From Gnetum montanum (lineage: Eukaryota; Streptophyta; Gnetopsida; Gnetales; Gnetaceae), in assembly GCA_015680685.1 (NCBI GenBank), contig MNCI01025442.1:227624-291623 (forward strand): 64,000 nucleotides of DNA. The letters run 5' to 3'. Positions within the stretch are counted from its first letter, which is position 1. Each line of letters begins with the position of its first letter. Below the pieces are notes generated by a model, which was not told the DNA's origin, made no database searches, and saw nothing but the letters and a program-made list of their open reading frames with translations. Position numbers and translations under genes: made by a program. Below, one piece after another: positions 45,211 through 58,201 of this stretch.

Positions 45211-45211
45211 T

Positions 45212-45229
45212 TGGCACTGTTGCTAGGGA
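45212..45229 (+). other. Element C primer-binding site
   Basis: TGGCACTGTTGCTAGGGA directly follows the 5' LTR (one base spacing), tRNA-Asp type with transitions. Confidence 0.75.
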
Positions 45230-45369
45230 CCTTTTTGTTGTTTAGTGCACTATCTAGGACCTAGTAAAAGTATTTAAATCATTGGAATGAACCTTAGCAT
45301 CATATCTTACTTCACAATTACTACAACAAATTCTCAAGGCACACTATATTTTTATTTGGCTAACTGAAA

Positions 45370-47930
45370 ATGTCTTCTTCTCATAGGAGCGCTTCTCTAC
45401 TCAAGGCTAATAATGTTCATTCGACAAAGACTCAATAGTACCAAATCATATATACTCACCCTGATGAGTATGTGTCAAACTTCACCTTCATCCTACACCA
45501 GGATGAATAGTTGCAATGATGTGACATAGAGGGCAACATTGGGTTGCCGCCTGATCATGCTGCACTTGCAATGCTCTATCAAATGCTTGCACAATGTGGT
45601 CTTCAAGACTACCATGGGGGCATATAATGTGGAAGATGTTAACGCCAAGGATTATCATCCCACTGAAGCACAACACCTGCAGGATTAGTAGCTAGAACAA
45701 CACTATGAATTTTTGAAGGGAAAAGGGTTTAATGATCTTGCATTCCTATTGTACCAACAAGCTAGTGGAGAGCCCTTCTCTAGGGGGGTTCATACAATGA
45801 TGCTCCTCTCTTTGACTTAAATAATGGAGGTCAAAACCAAAATCTACACTCCATAGTTCACAATCCTGATTTTGGTAACAAAGGATCTAATGACAAAGAA
45901 GGATTCAAAGGGGCAAGTCAAGACAGGGATGTAGACAAGAAGCAAGATCATGATCACCAAAGAGGCAATAGTAGGCATCGTGATGATGCTAGTTCTCTTT
46001 CCTCTTCCCCTTTGTCTTCTCCTTCTTCTTCTTCTTTTGGCTTGAACCATGATTGCAAAAGATGAGATTGTGATGGAGGTGTCTGAAATAAATGAAATGA
46101 CTGATGGGACCAAAATAACCAAAGGGACCATTAGGACAGACAAGATTAAGGGTGTAAATGTTCAAAAGAGGCACATTTCAATGAGCAAAGGGGTAATAGA
46201 GGGCATCATAGGCATCATGATCAAGGCCTTGGTGAGCCTCTATTTGCTACCTGAAGTATGCTTAACATCATAGAGGCAATCAGAATCCCACCAAGGAATG
46301 TCAAAGATAGTCGAATCAAATGGTTAGACATGAATAATATTCCTCAATTTGAAGGAGGATATAACTTTGATCTGCAGAATCATCTTCAAGCTTTCCACGA
46401 TGCATGTGCCTTGCAAAACATAGAAAACAAGTGGTAAAAACTGNTGATGCATGTGCCTTGCAAAACATAGAAAACAAGTGGTAAAAACTGAACTTGTTCC
46501 CTAGGACACTTATCAAAGAAGTTGAAAACTGGTACCAATCCTTCGAACCAGAATCTATCAGATGATGGAGTACCATGCTTGAGTTATTCAATGATAAGTA
46601 TCAATCATACTCTAGGGTATCCAACTTAAGGAAGAAAATTCAAGGGTGAAAACAAGGAACACATGAACCCTTGGGTGTTGCCATTGGCCGATACTATACC
46701 TTGATGCACAAACGCCTTGGCCATGGTTATTCTCAATTGGCTCAACTTCACCACATTTTAGATGGGCTTTGTATTGAAATGAGGAAAACCCTTGGTGTTT
46801 ATGCCCAAGGACAATTGTTAGAACTAACTATCTATCAAGTACAAAAGTTAATAGAGTAGGTTACCAAAGAGGAGGGTGAACTGAAAAAAAAGAGAAAGTA
46901 TAGAGGAGTACAATCATCCTTCCATCTGCAAGAGGGAGCTTTGATTTTGTGACAGTGAGGATGGATCCATATTTGATGAGGGGATGCATAAGAAAGCCTT
47001 ATCACTTCAACAATTCCAATCTAAATTTATGGCCAAGGTTGATTAGTTAAGGAACTCCATGGATAGTAGATTTCAAGCTATCCTCAAAATCATTGAAGAG
47101 TCCAGAGAACAAGGTAGTGACCATAAGAATAGCAGGTACAAGGAAGCTAAATGTGCATATTACAAAGGTAAGGGAAAAATTGCTACAATAGAAGAAATTG
47201 TGAATAGTGAATTAGATGATGATCATGGATGTGATGTCTGCCAATATGAACATCCTAAGGGATGTTGCCCCATTGTATCACATCTTCAGGATTTTGGGGT
47301 GTATGCCTTACATCCACAACTTACACAAAGACAAACATCCAAAAGGTTGCTTTATCCTCAAGGTAATCTTAGGCAGTTCCACCAAAAACAACTGTATTAT
47401 CCAAGTGGAGCTACACCATAACCGTACAAATAGTACCAACAATGGCAGTAACCACAATCGTGGGCATTTGCACCGCCAAGGAAACAATACCCTTACCAGC
47501 AGCTTGATCCATATGGTTATCACATTCAGTAACCCATGTCTCCACGTGACTCTTCTAGTCATGTTTCTAATATTTAGCCTTACTACCACCCTTCTAATTA
47601 CTATCAAACTCCGTCTCCATAAGAAAAAAGAGATAACACCTCCTATCTTTATCCTCCTCATGTCCCTGCACACACTCCTCCTCTAGTTGCATAGCTACCA
47701 CCTGCTCCTCCCATGTAGGGTGAACTGCTATCTCACCCACAACAACGCAATGCTATGATGGCTATTAATTTGCAACCTAATCATCAATCATAGGGGTCGA
47801 ATTCCAATCAAAGAAAAGACCTTTCTTTCAACCTTGTAGTCCACCTAAGCCTTCACCTACACCCACGGTTGACAACCCTGCTCCTACCTCTTTTCCCATA
47901 TCAAATTCCTTTAGGCCTCCTTCAAACCAA
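45370..47930 (+). pseudogene. Element C gag
   Basis: ATG at 45370 (MSSSHRSAS), then IYTHPDEYVSNFTFILHQDE. The central gag region has ARGYYTLM-like GRYYTLMHKRLGHGYSQLAQ (46671-46859) and a late basic region with a Cys-rich block CDVCQYEHPKGCCPI (about 47230-47275) followed by a Gln/Pro-rich tail. A single N at 46444 sits between duplicated 45-bp flanks. Stops interrupt several places. Confidence 0.85.
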
Positions 47931-47939
47931 ACTCTGCCA

Positions 47940-48950
47940 AAGATCTATACTATAATGCTTACTCATACTATGTCTGATTGGATCCATACAAGAAACCTTC
48001 CCAGGAAATTAGTTGATCCTAGAAGTCCTTTGATTTATTTGCAAATTGCTAGAAACGAACCATGCAAGGCTCTTCTTAATTCAGGTTTTGATGTTAATTT
48101 GATTTCTCATGAGATGTACACTACCTTGAACCTACCTCCTCTCAAGAAGAGTAACATTAGATTGGAATTGGTAGACTAGTCTATCACTGTTCCATTGGAA
48201 CTGGTAGAAGACATTGTAATCACTATCTGTGGGTGATCTTATCTTGCCGACTTCCTCGTAAGCAAAGTGAAGAACTACAAAGGAGACTTTCCAATCATAA
48301 TTGAGAAGGCATGGTTGAGCACTATCAATGCAAGAATGGGCATCAAAGATCTTTCCCTAGAGATATCTAAAGAAAATGCATTTGGAAAGATCAAGAAGAA
48401 GAGAGTTCCATGCATCATGTATAGCGATAGTGAGTGCAATTGTGTGCAAAAACTTTGGGCCATCAAGCAAGCATCCATCTCTACATGCAAGTAGTGTGCA
48501 CCAAAAGTAGAAATTAAAAGATGTCTATACACAATAGCTACAAAATAGGAGGGCACCCAATGATTGACCTCTAATTCAGAAAGTAGCACACTTTGCATGG
48601 AACTAGCTGAGAGCCTAGCATGTGAATATGTCACAAGCATGGATGAACTCAAGTAAGTTCATCACCAACTCTCTAAAGATACAAATGATGATACTCCCTG
48701 GGGAGAGTTGGAAATTCTTGAGAAATTTAAGTAAGAACCCCTTGAACTAAAAATGTTACTGGCTGGAATGGAATACATGTTTTTGAAAAATATGAAGCCG
48801 ATTATAATCAATGCAAGACTTGCTCCAGAATAGAAAAAGATGCTATTGAAAGTAGTTGAAATATGGTTAGTAGCTTTTCCTTGGTCATATCTTGAACTCA
48901 TAGGGATTGATACTAGGATATGCCAACATCACATTTACACTGACCTGGCC
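47940..48950 (+). pseudogene. Element C aspartic protease and linker
   Basis: ALLNSGFDVNLISHEMY (48069-48119) is the active-site region with Asn in place of the catalytic Asp. It is followed by PPLKKSNIRLELVD, then GDFPIIIEKAWLSTINARMG (48267-48494). The acidic linker follows to about 48900. Confidence 0.85.
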
Positions 48951-49347
48951 ATGAAGCCAAAACAACAGCCATAGAGATCCTTGAATCCCAAATTGAAGCA
49001 AATCATCAAGGAGGAAATCGAGCAACTCCTCAAGGTGGGGTTCATCTATCCCATTGCAGATAGTGAGTAGGTTAGTCCACTCATAATTGTACCAAAGAAG
49101 GGTGGCAAGTGGTGGGTCTACATCAATTTTAGGCTATTGAATATAGCAACATTCAAGGATCATTTTCCATTTCCATTTGTTGACAAGATGCTAGACACAA
49201 TATCAGGGCATTGATACTGCAGCTTCCTAGATGGTTATAGTGGCTATAACCAAATTCAAATTACACAAGAGGACCAAGAAAAGAAAACATTTATAAGTCC
49301 CTGAGGGACTTTTACATATCATAAGATGTCGTTTGGTCTATGCAATC
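48951..49347 (+). pseudogene. Element C RT, N-terminal half only
   Basis: Contains PKKGGKWWVYINFRLLN (about 49095-49142) and LDGYSGYNQIQIT (49229-49264, RT motif A), then HKMSFGLCN (about 49318-49347). The frame then goes straight into integrase C-terminal sequence. The YxDD box, RNase H and the integrase core are missing, so this copy cannot transcribe or integrate itself. Confidence 0.85.
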
Positions 49348-49640
49348 GATTAGTAGCCCTATCATCTAATGAGTTACACAAGGCCTATAAAAAAAAGCAT
49401 CATAACCTAAGAATTAGAAAAGTCAAATTTCAACCAGGAGATAAGGCTCTCTACTGGAACCCCACACACGTACCTCAATGAACTAAGTTTCAAACATTGT
49501 GGGAAGGATCTTACATTATTTACGAGACTTTTCCTTTAGGGGTCATGATGATCTATAAACCTAAGAGCCCAAACAAGAAATAACTGGTCAACATCTAACA
49601 AATTAAACATTTCCATGAGCATATGCCAACTAACACAACA
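49348..49640 (+). pseudogene. Element C integrase C-terminus
   Basis: LVALSSNELHKAYKKKHH then GDKALYWNPTHVP (about 49440-49480) and MIYKPKSPNKK (about 49548-49582) match the integrase tail of element A (GDKVLYWNPTHVP, IYKPERPNKK). It ends LMDHH near 49660. Confidence 0.85.
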
Positions 49641-49659
49641 AGCACCTTGATGGATCATC

Positions 49660-49858
49660 ATTCATTAGGCTATGATATCAGACCCTTGATATCAGATCCA
49701 TGATATCAGGTACACGATATCGCAACCCAACTAATGATATTGAATACATGATGTCGTGACTCCTGCGTGAGCCTATAAATACACATGTAGGCGCACGNCC
49801 GCACATGACCAGAAATAAAGATCAAGATTATTTCATCATTGTAGCATTCACTTAGTTT
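49660..49858 (+). repeat. GATATC repeat array with TATA box (LTR-like fragment)
   Basis: Six units spaced 14-20 bp begin GATATC or a variant (about 49674-49765), followed by CCTATAAATACAC (about 49771-49784). This matches the arrangement of U3 plus TATA in the LTRs of B and D, yet it directly follows integrase and runs into the N gap. It is probably the start of a nested or recombined LTR. Confidence 0.6.
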
Positions 49859-50846
49859 NNNNNNNNNNNNNNNNNNNNNNNNNNNNNNNNNNNNNNNNNN
49901 NNNNNNNNNNNNNNNNNNNNNNNNNNNNNNNNNNNNNNNNNNNNNNNNNNNNNNNNNNNNNNNNNNNNNNNNNNNNNNNNNNNNNNNNNNNNNNNNNNNN
50001 NNNNNNNNNNNNNNNNNNNNNNNNNNNNNNNNNNNNNNNNNNNNNNNNNNNNNNNNNNNNNNNNNNNNNNNNNNNNNNNNNNNNNNNNNNNNNNNNNNNN
50101 NNNNNNNNNNNNNNNNNNNNNNNNNNNNNNNNNNNNNNNNNNNNNNNNNNNNNNNNNNNNNNNNNNNNNNNNNNNNNNNNNNNNNNNNNNNNNNNNNNNN
50201 NNNNNNNNNNNNNNNNNNNNNNNNNNNNNNNNNNNNNNNNNNNNNNNNNNNNNNNNNNNNNNNNNNNNNNNNNNNNNNNNNNNNNNNNNNNNNNNNNNNN
50301 NNNNNNNNNNNNNNNNNNNNNNNNNNNNNNNNNNNNNNNNNNNNNNNNNNNNNNNNNNNNNNNNNNNNNNNNNNNNNNNNNNNNNNNNNNNNNNNNNNNN
50401 NNNNNNNNNNNNNNNNNNNNNNNNNNNNNNNNNNNNNNNNNNNNNNNNNNNNNNNNNNNNNNNNNNNNNNNNNNNNNNNNNNNNNNNNNNNNNNNNNNNN
50501 NNNNNNNNNNNNNNNNNNNNNNNNNNNNNNNNNNNNNNNNNNNNNNNNNNNNNNNNNNNNNNNNNNNNNNNNNNNNNNNNNNNNNNNNNNNNNNNNNNNN
50601 NNNNNNNNNNNNNNNNNNNNNNNNNNNNNNNNNNNNNNNNNNNNNNNNNNNNNNNNNNNNNNNNNNNNNNNNNNNNNNNNNNNNNNNNNNNNNNNNNNNN
50701 NNNNNNNNNNNNNNNNNNNNNNNNNNNNNNNNNNNNNNNNNNNNNNNNNNNNNNNNNNNNNNNNNNNNNNNNNNNNNNNNNNNNNNNNNNNNNNNNNNNN
50801 NNNNNNNNNNNNNNNNNNNNNNNNNNNNNNNNNNNNNNNNNNNNNN
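49859..50846. other. Assembly gap (988 N)
   Basis: A run of N within the 3' part of element C. Confidence 1.
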
Positions 50847-52716
50847 CTTTTTGTTTTTATGTTATTAATCCTTTCTAATTTTTGTTTTACATCATTGTTA
50901 GTACATTTTCTATTTCTTGAATATTTTACACTTTCTGTTATATTTTCTTATATTTGGTGTGATTTTCTAACCTCTTGTTAATAAGTACCAGGTACAATGG
51001 TAATGCATTACTAGATGGTGGTATGCATTATTTTATGTGATTTTTGGTGTCTAGTTCCTGGCTTTGAATTTTGTTATGGATAACTAGGATATGGTTTCTT
51101 TTTCATGTGATAGGTAGTGAGTCCATAGCATCCATCCATCCACAAACTCTATGGTTTTCCTTGTTTTGGAAATGTGCAATACCTTTCTCATTAATAAAAT
51201 TTTAATAAATTTGTAACTTTGGTAGTTTTTAGAATTGGGAAGGATTCAAAAGTTTGGATAGGTTGTGGCTTCAAGGGGATTCGATATTCTTTGTGCTTTT
51301 CTATTTCCCTGGGTACATGTGTGTTTTCATGAATTTATTATCATTTTGTGCCAATCAATAAAGGAAGTTGAATAAGTCCTTGCATGATGTGGTTCTCATA
51401 AAAAAAATAGAAGATGAGGATTCAAAGCATATCCCTCGGACAAAATAAATGTATGTGTCTTACATGGTGTGGTTTCCATTTCAAAAAATAATAATTAGAA
51501 TTCAAAGCACACCCCTTAGACAAAATAAATGGGCTAAAAGCATTGGTTATGGGACTAGTCTCCTCTAACTAAGGCCCTTCCTCACTTCCTACTTCTTCTC
51601 TAATTTGGAATGGTGGTTGTTCTGTGGGAGCACTCTTGTGTCTCAGGGGATGGATTGATCTTAAAATGTTGATTTGAAGTCACTGAACGTGGTTGGTTTT
51701 GGTTTGGACTAAGGATGGATCCTATCAGGCCATTTAACCACAAAATCCACAAGGGACTTTATGTGACCATAATTAGGAACTCCATTCCACTCTCTCTCTC
51801 ATCCATCTATGCTTTCCATGGCTTACCTCACTACCAATTTCATGTGTTGATTCAATGTCCTGGTTTGATGTGTCAGAATTCTTAGTTAGTTTCTTCTAGG
51901 TTTTTGTACTTAAACTTCTGTAACCATTAATCATCCATGGAGCCCATGGACTCTTTGGTTTGAAGTTATGCAAGGGCATAAAAGGCCTATGCTTGCTTTG
52001 GGGAGGACCCACTTGCATATCTTTTGGTTGGGTTAGTTAAGTTCTTTACCCTTAGACACTTTCACAATCATATTCTTTTTGTTTACCCCATCAATGACAT
52101 CGAATTGTACACATGTTCACAACAATTTTTAGTGAATTCTTCTTTTCATTGCTGTGAATTCTTATTCCCTCTTCAAATATTTCCTTGTAGTGAAATTTTT
52201 CAAATTTAATGGACCACTTAATTTAATTAACCCTACTTGTTAGCCTTCCCACTAATACTACTCAAGGAACCAATCAACCACAATCACAACTTAGCTAAGA
52301 CGAGACAAGGCATTTAACCACCATGTGTTACACATTGCACATTAATTCATGATTCTATTGTGATTGCAGTGGGAAGCATGGACTGGAAGCATGACTCTTT
52401 TCACCAAGAAAGATGCAGTAGTACCACACAATGAGGACTATTCGTGATCGAAGGATCTCTTCTCTCTCTCTCATTCTCCTGCTGCCAAGAGGTGTTGGAT
52501 GTCAATGATATCCAAGGTATTCACTTCTCTTTTCATGAACATTCCATTTTGTAAAAATTGTAATTCCATACACTTGGGCACTCAAAGTCTATCTATTTTA
52601 TCTGAGTCAATTTGTAATGTTAGTCAATAATCCCATACCTACCCAATATGTGTTGTAAAAAATTTGTTCCTCCTCTTCTTCACTCGAGGATGAGTTTTCA
52701 TTCAGTTGTGGGGGTA
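50847..52716 (+). other. Element C spacer, hairpin repeats and purine tract
   Basis: Homologous to the spacers of A and B. It contains two hairpin units (51375-51441 and 51455-51518) and a TTGTGATTGCAG acceptor-like sequence (about 52359-52370) at the place where A has its extra-ORF start, although no such ORF follows here. The purine tract GTTGTGGGGGTA (52705-52716) ends at the 3' LTR. Confidence 0.75.
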
Positions 52717-53583
52717 TGATGAATCACCATTTGTCTTCAATCGCAACATCGGGTATGTAATGTCAAGGCCGCAACATCACATATGTGATGTTGGGGCCTT
52801 AGTCCAACATCACATGTCCAATGTTGGGGTATATTCCCCAAGTTTATAAATACTACGCCTAGGCTCTAGTTTTGGAGTTAGTTTTTAGTAATTCTTAGTC
52901 AGAGTAGTGAAGCTCTTGCAGTCTATTTTCCTTAGAGTTAGAATATTTTCTTAGTGCCCACAGAAGGATTCTAAAGTGTGTATGGTTTTTTGTTCAAGCA
53001 TTGATGTACCTAAGCACAGTAATGTGACGGCAATAAAACGAACTCTTTTGACAATCCTTGTAGCACTAAGAATAGCTTAATATCTCCTTTAATCCATTTT
53101 ACTTTCTCACTATTTATTTTAATGAATTTTAATTAAGCAATTTATTTCCAAAAGTTAATGAACACAAGCATGACTACTTCGAGCATTCATATGGTACTTG
53201 GTAACCCAGTAATGCTTAATGTTTGGTAGCCCAGTAGTGCTATATGTGTTCAGGATGTGTCTAAGAGAGTGGAACAATTACTTGTGTTAGACTAGCTAGG
53301 AAATAGACATTAGTTTTCAATGTACTCTACCCTTATTCTTGTTGTAGGTGATTACATCCATAAAATATAAAACAACAAAAATTCATATACCTTAATTACA
53401 CTTAAACCATACCCTTGAGCCTCACAAGTGTAGTTGGGAAGACAATGAATGTTCTCAATGTCATTTCACTTCCTAGAGAAACTATTATACGAAATAACTA
53501 TAGGTCCATGGAATTTGACTGGATCATGCGTAATGCCTTAGTGATTCGTATGGTTGGGCATAGGGGTACCTTGTTGCTCATCC
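52717..53583 (+). repeat. Element C 3' LTR
   Basis: It starts TGATGAATCACC. Its U3 holds a perfect 22-bp palindrome (52772-52793) centred on acatatgt, flanked by further AACATC/GATGTT units. TATA box near 52844-52851. Confidence 0.92.
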
Positions 53584-53914
53584 TTTGTCAAGTCAAGTCT
53601 TAAGTTGGAAAAACTTTATAAGAGGTTTATAATGTTCTTCAACAAATGGAATCTTGGACTAGGAGTATTACTTGAAACTTTGCTTAGCTTATGCTTAAGC
53701 CTCAATGCTACTCTATTGTTTCTCATGTATCTTCATTTTTTTCCTGAGTCTTAACAAGGAATCCTTTAATAAAAAGTGAAAACATGTGAGGATGCTTTTA
53801 AAAAAGGCCAAAATTTGATCCTTTTCTTACCCTAGAGAGGAGGTTCTTTAAGATTGGTTATAAGGATAAAAACTCATGAGGGCATTTCCAAAATCATTGG
53901 TCCTTTTCTTTTTT
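53584..53914 (+). pseudogene. Flank of element C, probable LINE continuation
   Basis: It begins with the duplicated TTTGT and probably continues the LINE at 43075-44367. Only weak coding similarity remains, in a short open frame at 53554-53754. Confidence 0.35.
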
Positions 53915-56900
53915 AGGAAAAGTCTATTCATTTATATAATGGAAGGGGTGAACCCCAAAATGAACAATTACAACAATAGTATCATCATAGAGGGTAGAAG
54001 ATCCTCCAACAAAACAAATGAATACCTAGACTAATGAAATTTCCCTAGGCATTCCTATAGGGCATCAAAACTAAAAAAAAAAAAATAGCCATGTGCAACA
54101 TCATAAAATTCATTTAAAGCAAAGCATATCCATATTCAAAGTAGAAAAACACATAGTTTATAGGTGTAACATTAGCTCATCTCATAAGGAGTCACAAATG
54201 TTAAACATTATCATCATGTAGTCATGGATGTTTTTCCACAAGTGAAAGTTGGTGAATGCTTTCAAGATGCATTTATAGGGAGAGTTTAGGCACTACACAT
54301 GAAGTGTGGGCATTCTACTCTAGCCAAATCTCCTAGGTAACCTTCACTCATAATGAAATCTCATGTAAGTGGCTTTGAATGATGTGTCATTCTATAATCA
54401 TTGCTCAACATTAATCCCATGAGATCCCAGTCCACATGCATATGAATTGACTTACATTCTTTGTAAATAGACATTCCTTGAAAAAGTGTGTTGCAATTTC
54501 CATCTCTTTATAGCGGAAGATACACTAGAAAGCCATGGCAAAATCTGATTGCTAGAGTTTTTCCTAAGTGAGCAATGCATGATCAATGACTAGCGAAGCA
54601 AAAAACCTCACCTTTGGTTGATAATGCAACCTTCAAATAAGCTCTCATCCCCTTACTTTGGCAAAGGATTGCCTATAAAGACATGAGATCCACTATTTGT
54701 GGTTTGTCAAAGTAAAATGCAAGGTATCTCATGAGCTGAATTAGGAGGGCAATGTCTTTTAAGAATATCAAGAATTTTGGCAAATTGGCCATGTCTATTA
54801 TCATCATGAAAGATTAATGGAATATTCCACTACCCCCTATTGAGCCAATCCTTTACATCTGCCCCTAGACCTCAATGCAATAGGATGACTAGTTTAGAAA
54901 AAACTTCCCAAATCATTTTGTGATGAGCTTATCCTATTAGAATGCCTTCCATTGGAATTTTTGCTTTCTTAAATTTCTAGCACCTAAGCAACTAAAGGAA
55001 ATTTCATCCCATCCTAATGATTTTCCATGTGTCTAAGGATCTAGTCAAGCAAGTCCATAGATTAGGATAGCACATTTAAAGATAGCTGACCGAAGGCTTG
55101 TTAGCCCGAGACCAAACCTCCCAAGCCAACTTGGTAGCCAAAATGCAAGCCTACCTCCTAAAATATTGAAGCCCAAAACCACCTACATGAAATGGGATAA
55201 CCCTATCTCAAGTAATCAAATGAAATTAGTGATGCTCCTTCCCATTGGACTAAAGAAAATTCCTCAAAATTTGATTGACTTATGATACCAAGTAGGTTGG
55301 GGGATTGAAAACTAGTGCATTAAGAATGGGAATTCTTAAGAGGATAGATCTAGCCAAATGCAGCTTATGTGTGAAAGATAGAAACCTACCTCTTTAAGAG
55401 GCAATCTTCTTCTACATCTTTTCCAACACTCTCTGCTAACTATTAGCTAATTTCTATCTACAAAATAGAGGCTAACCTAGATAGGTAGCTAGGAGTGAGC
55501 TAACTGTACATTCAAAAATATACCTAATACACTCAAGCCTTTATATTAGGCATCCCACATGGAAAAGCTCTATATTGTTCAAATTAACTTCAAGCCTTAT
55601 TAATTGACAAAAGCCATCCAATGCCCTTCATTACCTTTTTGGCCTCAAGGATAGATGTCAAGATAAAAATAATTGTGTCATCTACATACCAAAAAGTAGA
55701 AAGGTTCCAGGGAAACAAGGACATGACATTCAACCTTTTGGTCTAGTTGTAAAGGTTATCGACAACAATAGCAAAGAGATATTGTGAACCACCTTGCTAA
55801 AGGCCTTGGCTTGGGTAAAATTGTAGAGATATTTGTCCATTCATGAAACTTTGAAATCTAACTATAGAAAGCATGAACTTGATCATCTCACAAAACCCTC
55901 TATAAAAGCCCAACTCTTGCAAGGTGAAAAGTAAGGCATCCTAGTCCACCTTATCATATGCTTTTGATAAATCAAGTTTGAAAGAGCCTATCTCTTGTTT
56001 CTAAATGTAAGCCTAATGCAAAGCTTCATTTTCTACAATGACACTATTAATAATATTCCTCCCAACGATAAATCCTAATAGATTTTCCTCTATGATATTG
56101 AGTAGCAAGGACTTCATGCAATTCACTAGAAGCTTGAAAAAGGCTTTCTAAAAATTGTTGTAAATATTGATAGGCTCGCAATCCCCTGAAGAGTGCACCT
56201 CCTCTTTCTTAAGCATCAAGACAATGAAGGCATTATTCTAGGCTTTGGGAAAAGTACCATACTTGAATGTTGCTCAAAAAAGACCATCAAAATCCCTTCC
56301 AGTCACATCCCAATAGGCTTTGATGCATTCAAAGTTCTAGTCATCCAACCTAGGCAACTTATGATTTGGTACCTTAGCCACTACTAAATGAATCTCCTCT
56401 CTAGAGAGTCTTCCCTACAAGAATTCATTATCAATAGGGGAATCTAAGTAGGGGATCATACCTTCTAATAGTCTAAGATTAACCCTTTCATTCCAATTAT
56501 ACATGTTACAAAAATAGGCAACTGCAACGTAGAGATCATCTTAGGCATCTGAGGAGAATTTGATCAACAACCTCTTTTGATTTCTCCTATTTGCAATCAT
56601 ATAGAAGTAACCATAATATTCTTTTTCTTTTTTGGTTGTTCCTCAATCACCCCATAGCAAGCAATTTTTCAACATTTCATTGATGTCCAAGTGACTTTAT
56701 CCTCATGTCAAATAAATGACTTATGCCATCTCTAGGTTCTATATGAAAAACTAAAATGAAATTGTAATCTATTTAACATAAGAGGGGATTTCACTCCTTT
56801 TTTTGGTTATACATGGAAAGATAGAAATAAAGTGACCACCATTTTGGGTATATACCTCTTTCTATTAGGTGTTGGTGAATTTTCTGACACACAAATAATC

Positions 56901-57080
56901 TTGACCATCATCATTTTTTATCAAAGTAACAAGGTAGAATGGAATAGAATAGAATAGAAATGCTTATGCTTCATCCTATTAGTCATTCGTGATCTTACCC
57001 ATGTGACAAAAGTATCAATAAATGTGTAGTGTATGCCAAACACTATGCTATCTTATTCATTTTCCCATTTGTATATGTAT
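53915..57080 (-). pseudogene. Minus-strand plant LINE, ORF2 with RT
   Basis: Its 3' end at about 53925-53975 contains the minus-strand GGGGTTCACCCCTTCCATTA followed by an A-rich tail, typical of plant L1 elements. RT motifs on the minus strand include LDLSKAYDKVD (about 55929-55977) and WYVDDTIIF (YVDD at 55677-55688, the catalytic Asp pair intact). LVVAKVPNHKLPRLDD and YGTFPKA (56200-56380) belong to the RT N-terminal part. Stops are frequent. The 5' end is not sharply defined. Confidence 0.85.
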
Positions 57081-57411
57081 GAAGAAATAAAATGAAGGGA
57101 TCATTTTTCATGTCCAAACTTTTTTATGATTAAAAAGAAGTTTATTATGAGAGATGTCTCAGGGTGGTGGTTCTCCTGGGCTCCCCCCATGGTTTGAGGG
57201 CCATGGAACACTCTAAGCTACCCTTGGGTAACTCTCAAGTGTTAGAAAACCACCCATCCTAGCTTGGCGGTACCAAGCCAGTAGCAGGATGTCCTCTTGT
57301 TGCAACTCTCTCTAAGTTCTCTTCATACTATTCTCACTTGGAGAACTATATGGCCTTGATTTTGCAGTGGTCATATATATGTAGGTAGCCAAGACTAGAT
57401 AGTTTTGGTGC
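57081..57411. other. Unassigned flank of solo LTR D
   Basis: Moderately G+C-rich sequence without a recognised frame; it continues across the solo LTR into 58202-58520 as one locus split by the insertion. Confidence 0.5.
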
Positions 57412-57416
57412 GATGC

Positions 57417-58196
57417 TGATGAGCCGCGATATCGTGTATGAAATATCGCATCCTACCTCATCTTCTATAAATAAGAGGTGGTGCCATTTATTTCCGATAG
57501 TTAGACTTAGACCCTTAGCCAAACTCTTGCAGTTTTACCATTCCAGAGTTAGAATAATTTCTGTGTGCCCACAGTAGGAGTCATAGAGTGAACGGATCTT
57601 TATTCAAGCAAATTGTACCTATGCACACATATGTTACAGCAATAAAGACGAACTTTATGATAAACTTTGCAGCATACGGATTAAGCTAATTAGTAATTAA
57701 TTATTGTTGAATGTTTAATGCTTTCCTAGTTAATTAATCTCTCTCTCAACATTTGACTCTCTTAGTTAAGTACACATAATACGACCGCTTCAAGCATGTG
57801 TGTAGTGCTTGGTAACCTAGTAACGACTAGTGTTTGGTAATCCCAACAACGTTGCACTAGTTCAGGATGTGTACAGCAAGTGGAAATGGATACTGATGTT
57901 AAGAACAATTAGAACTTCGTTAGTGAATAGTTAATGTAAGTTAGTCACTTAGTTCTCTTTACCTTCCCTTATTAGCATAAGACATTAAAAAGATAAAAGC
58001 TATAAAAAATCATATACCTCAAGCTTACTTAACCATACAACTGTGACAATACAATTAAGTTTGGGAAGACAATGATTTATTAACACTGAGTGTTCCATTA
58101 AGGCACATAAGCACTTAGTCCTTGGAGTTCGATTGGATCATGTGTGAAATGCTTGTATTCGTATGGTTGAGTGTAGGGGTACCTCGCCACTCATCA
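57417..58196 (+). repeat. Solo LTR D with TSD
   Basis: TGATGAGCC...CACTCATCA, 780 bp, flanked by a perfect GATGC duplication (57412-57416 and 58197-58201). The U3 has a gatatcgtgtatgaaatatcg dyad (57427-57447). TATA box TATAAATA is at 57467-57474, and TTGGTAA repeats lie at about 57809-57850. Confidence 0.93.
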
Positions 58197-58201
58197 GATG
58201 C

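Larger units (their letters stand above)
44373..53583 (+). mobile_element. Athila-like element C with TSD and RT-integrase deletion
   Basis: Plus-strand element with LTRs 44373-45210 and 52717-53583 and a perfect 5-bp duplication TTTGT (44368-44372 and 53584-53588). It carries gag, protease, the start of RT and the integrase C-terminus, then a spacer with a 988-N gap and the purine tract. It lacks the extra ORF seen in A. The last base of its 3' LTR has changed from A to C. Confidence 0.92.
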
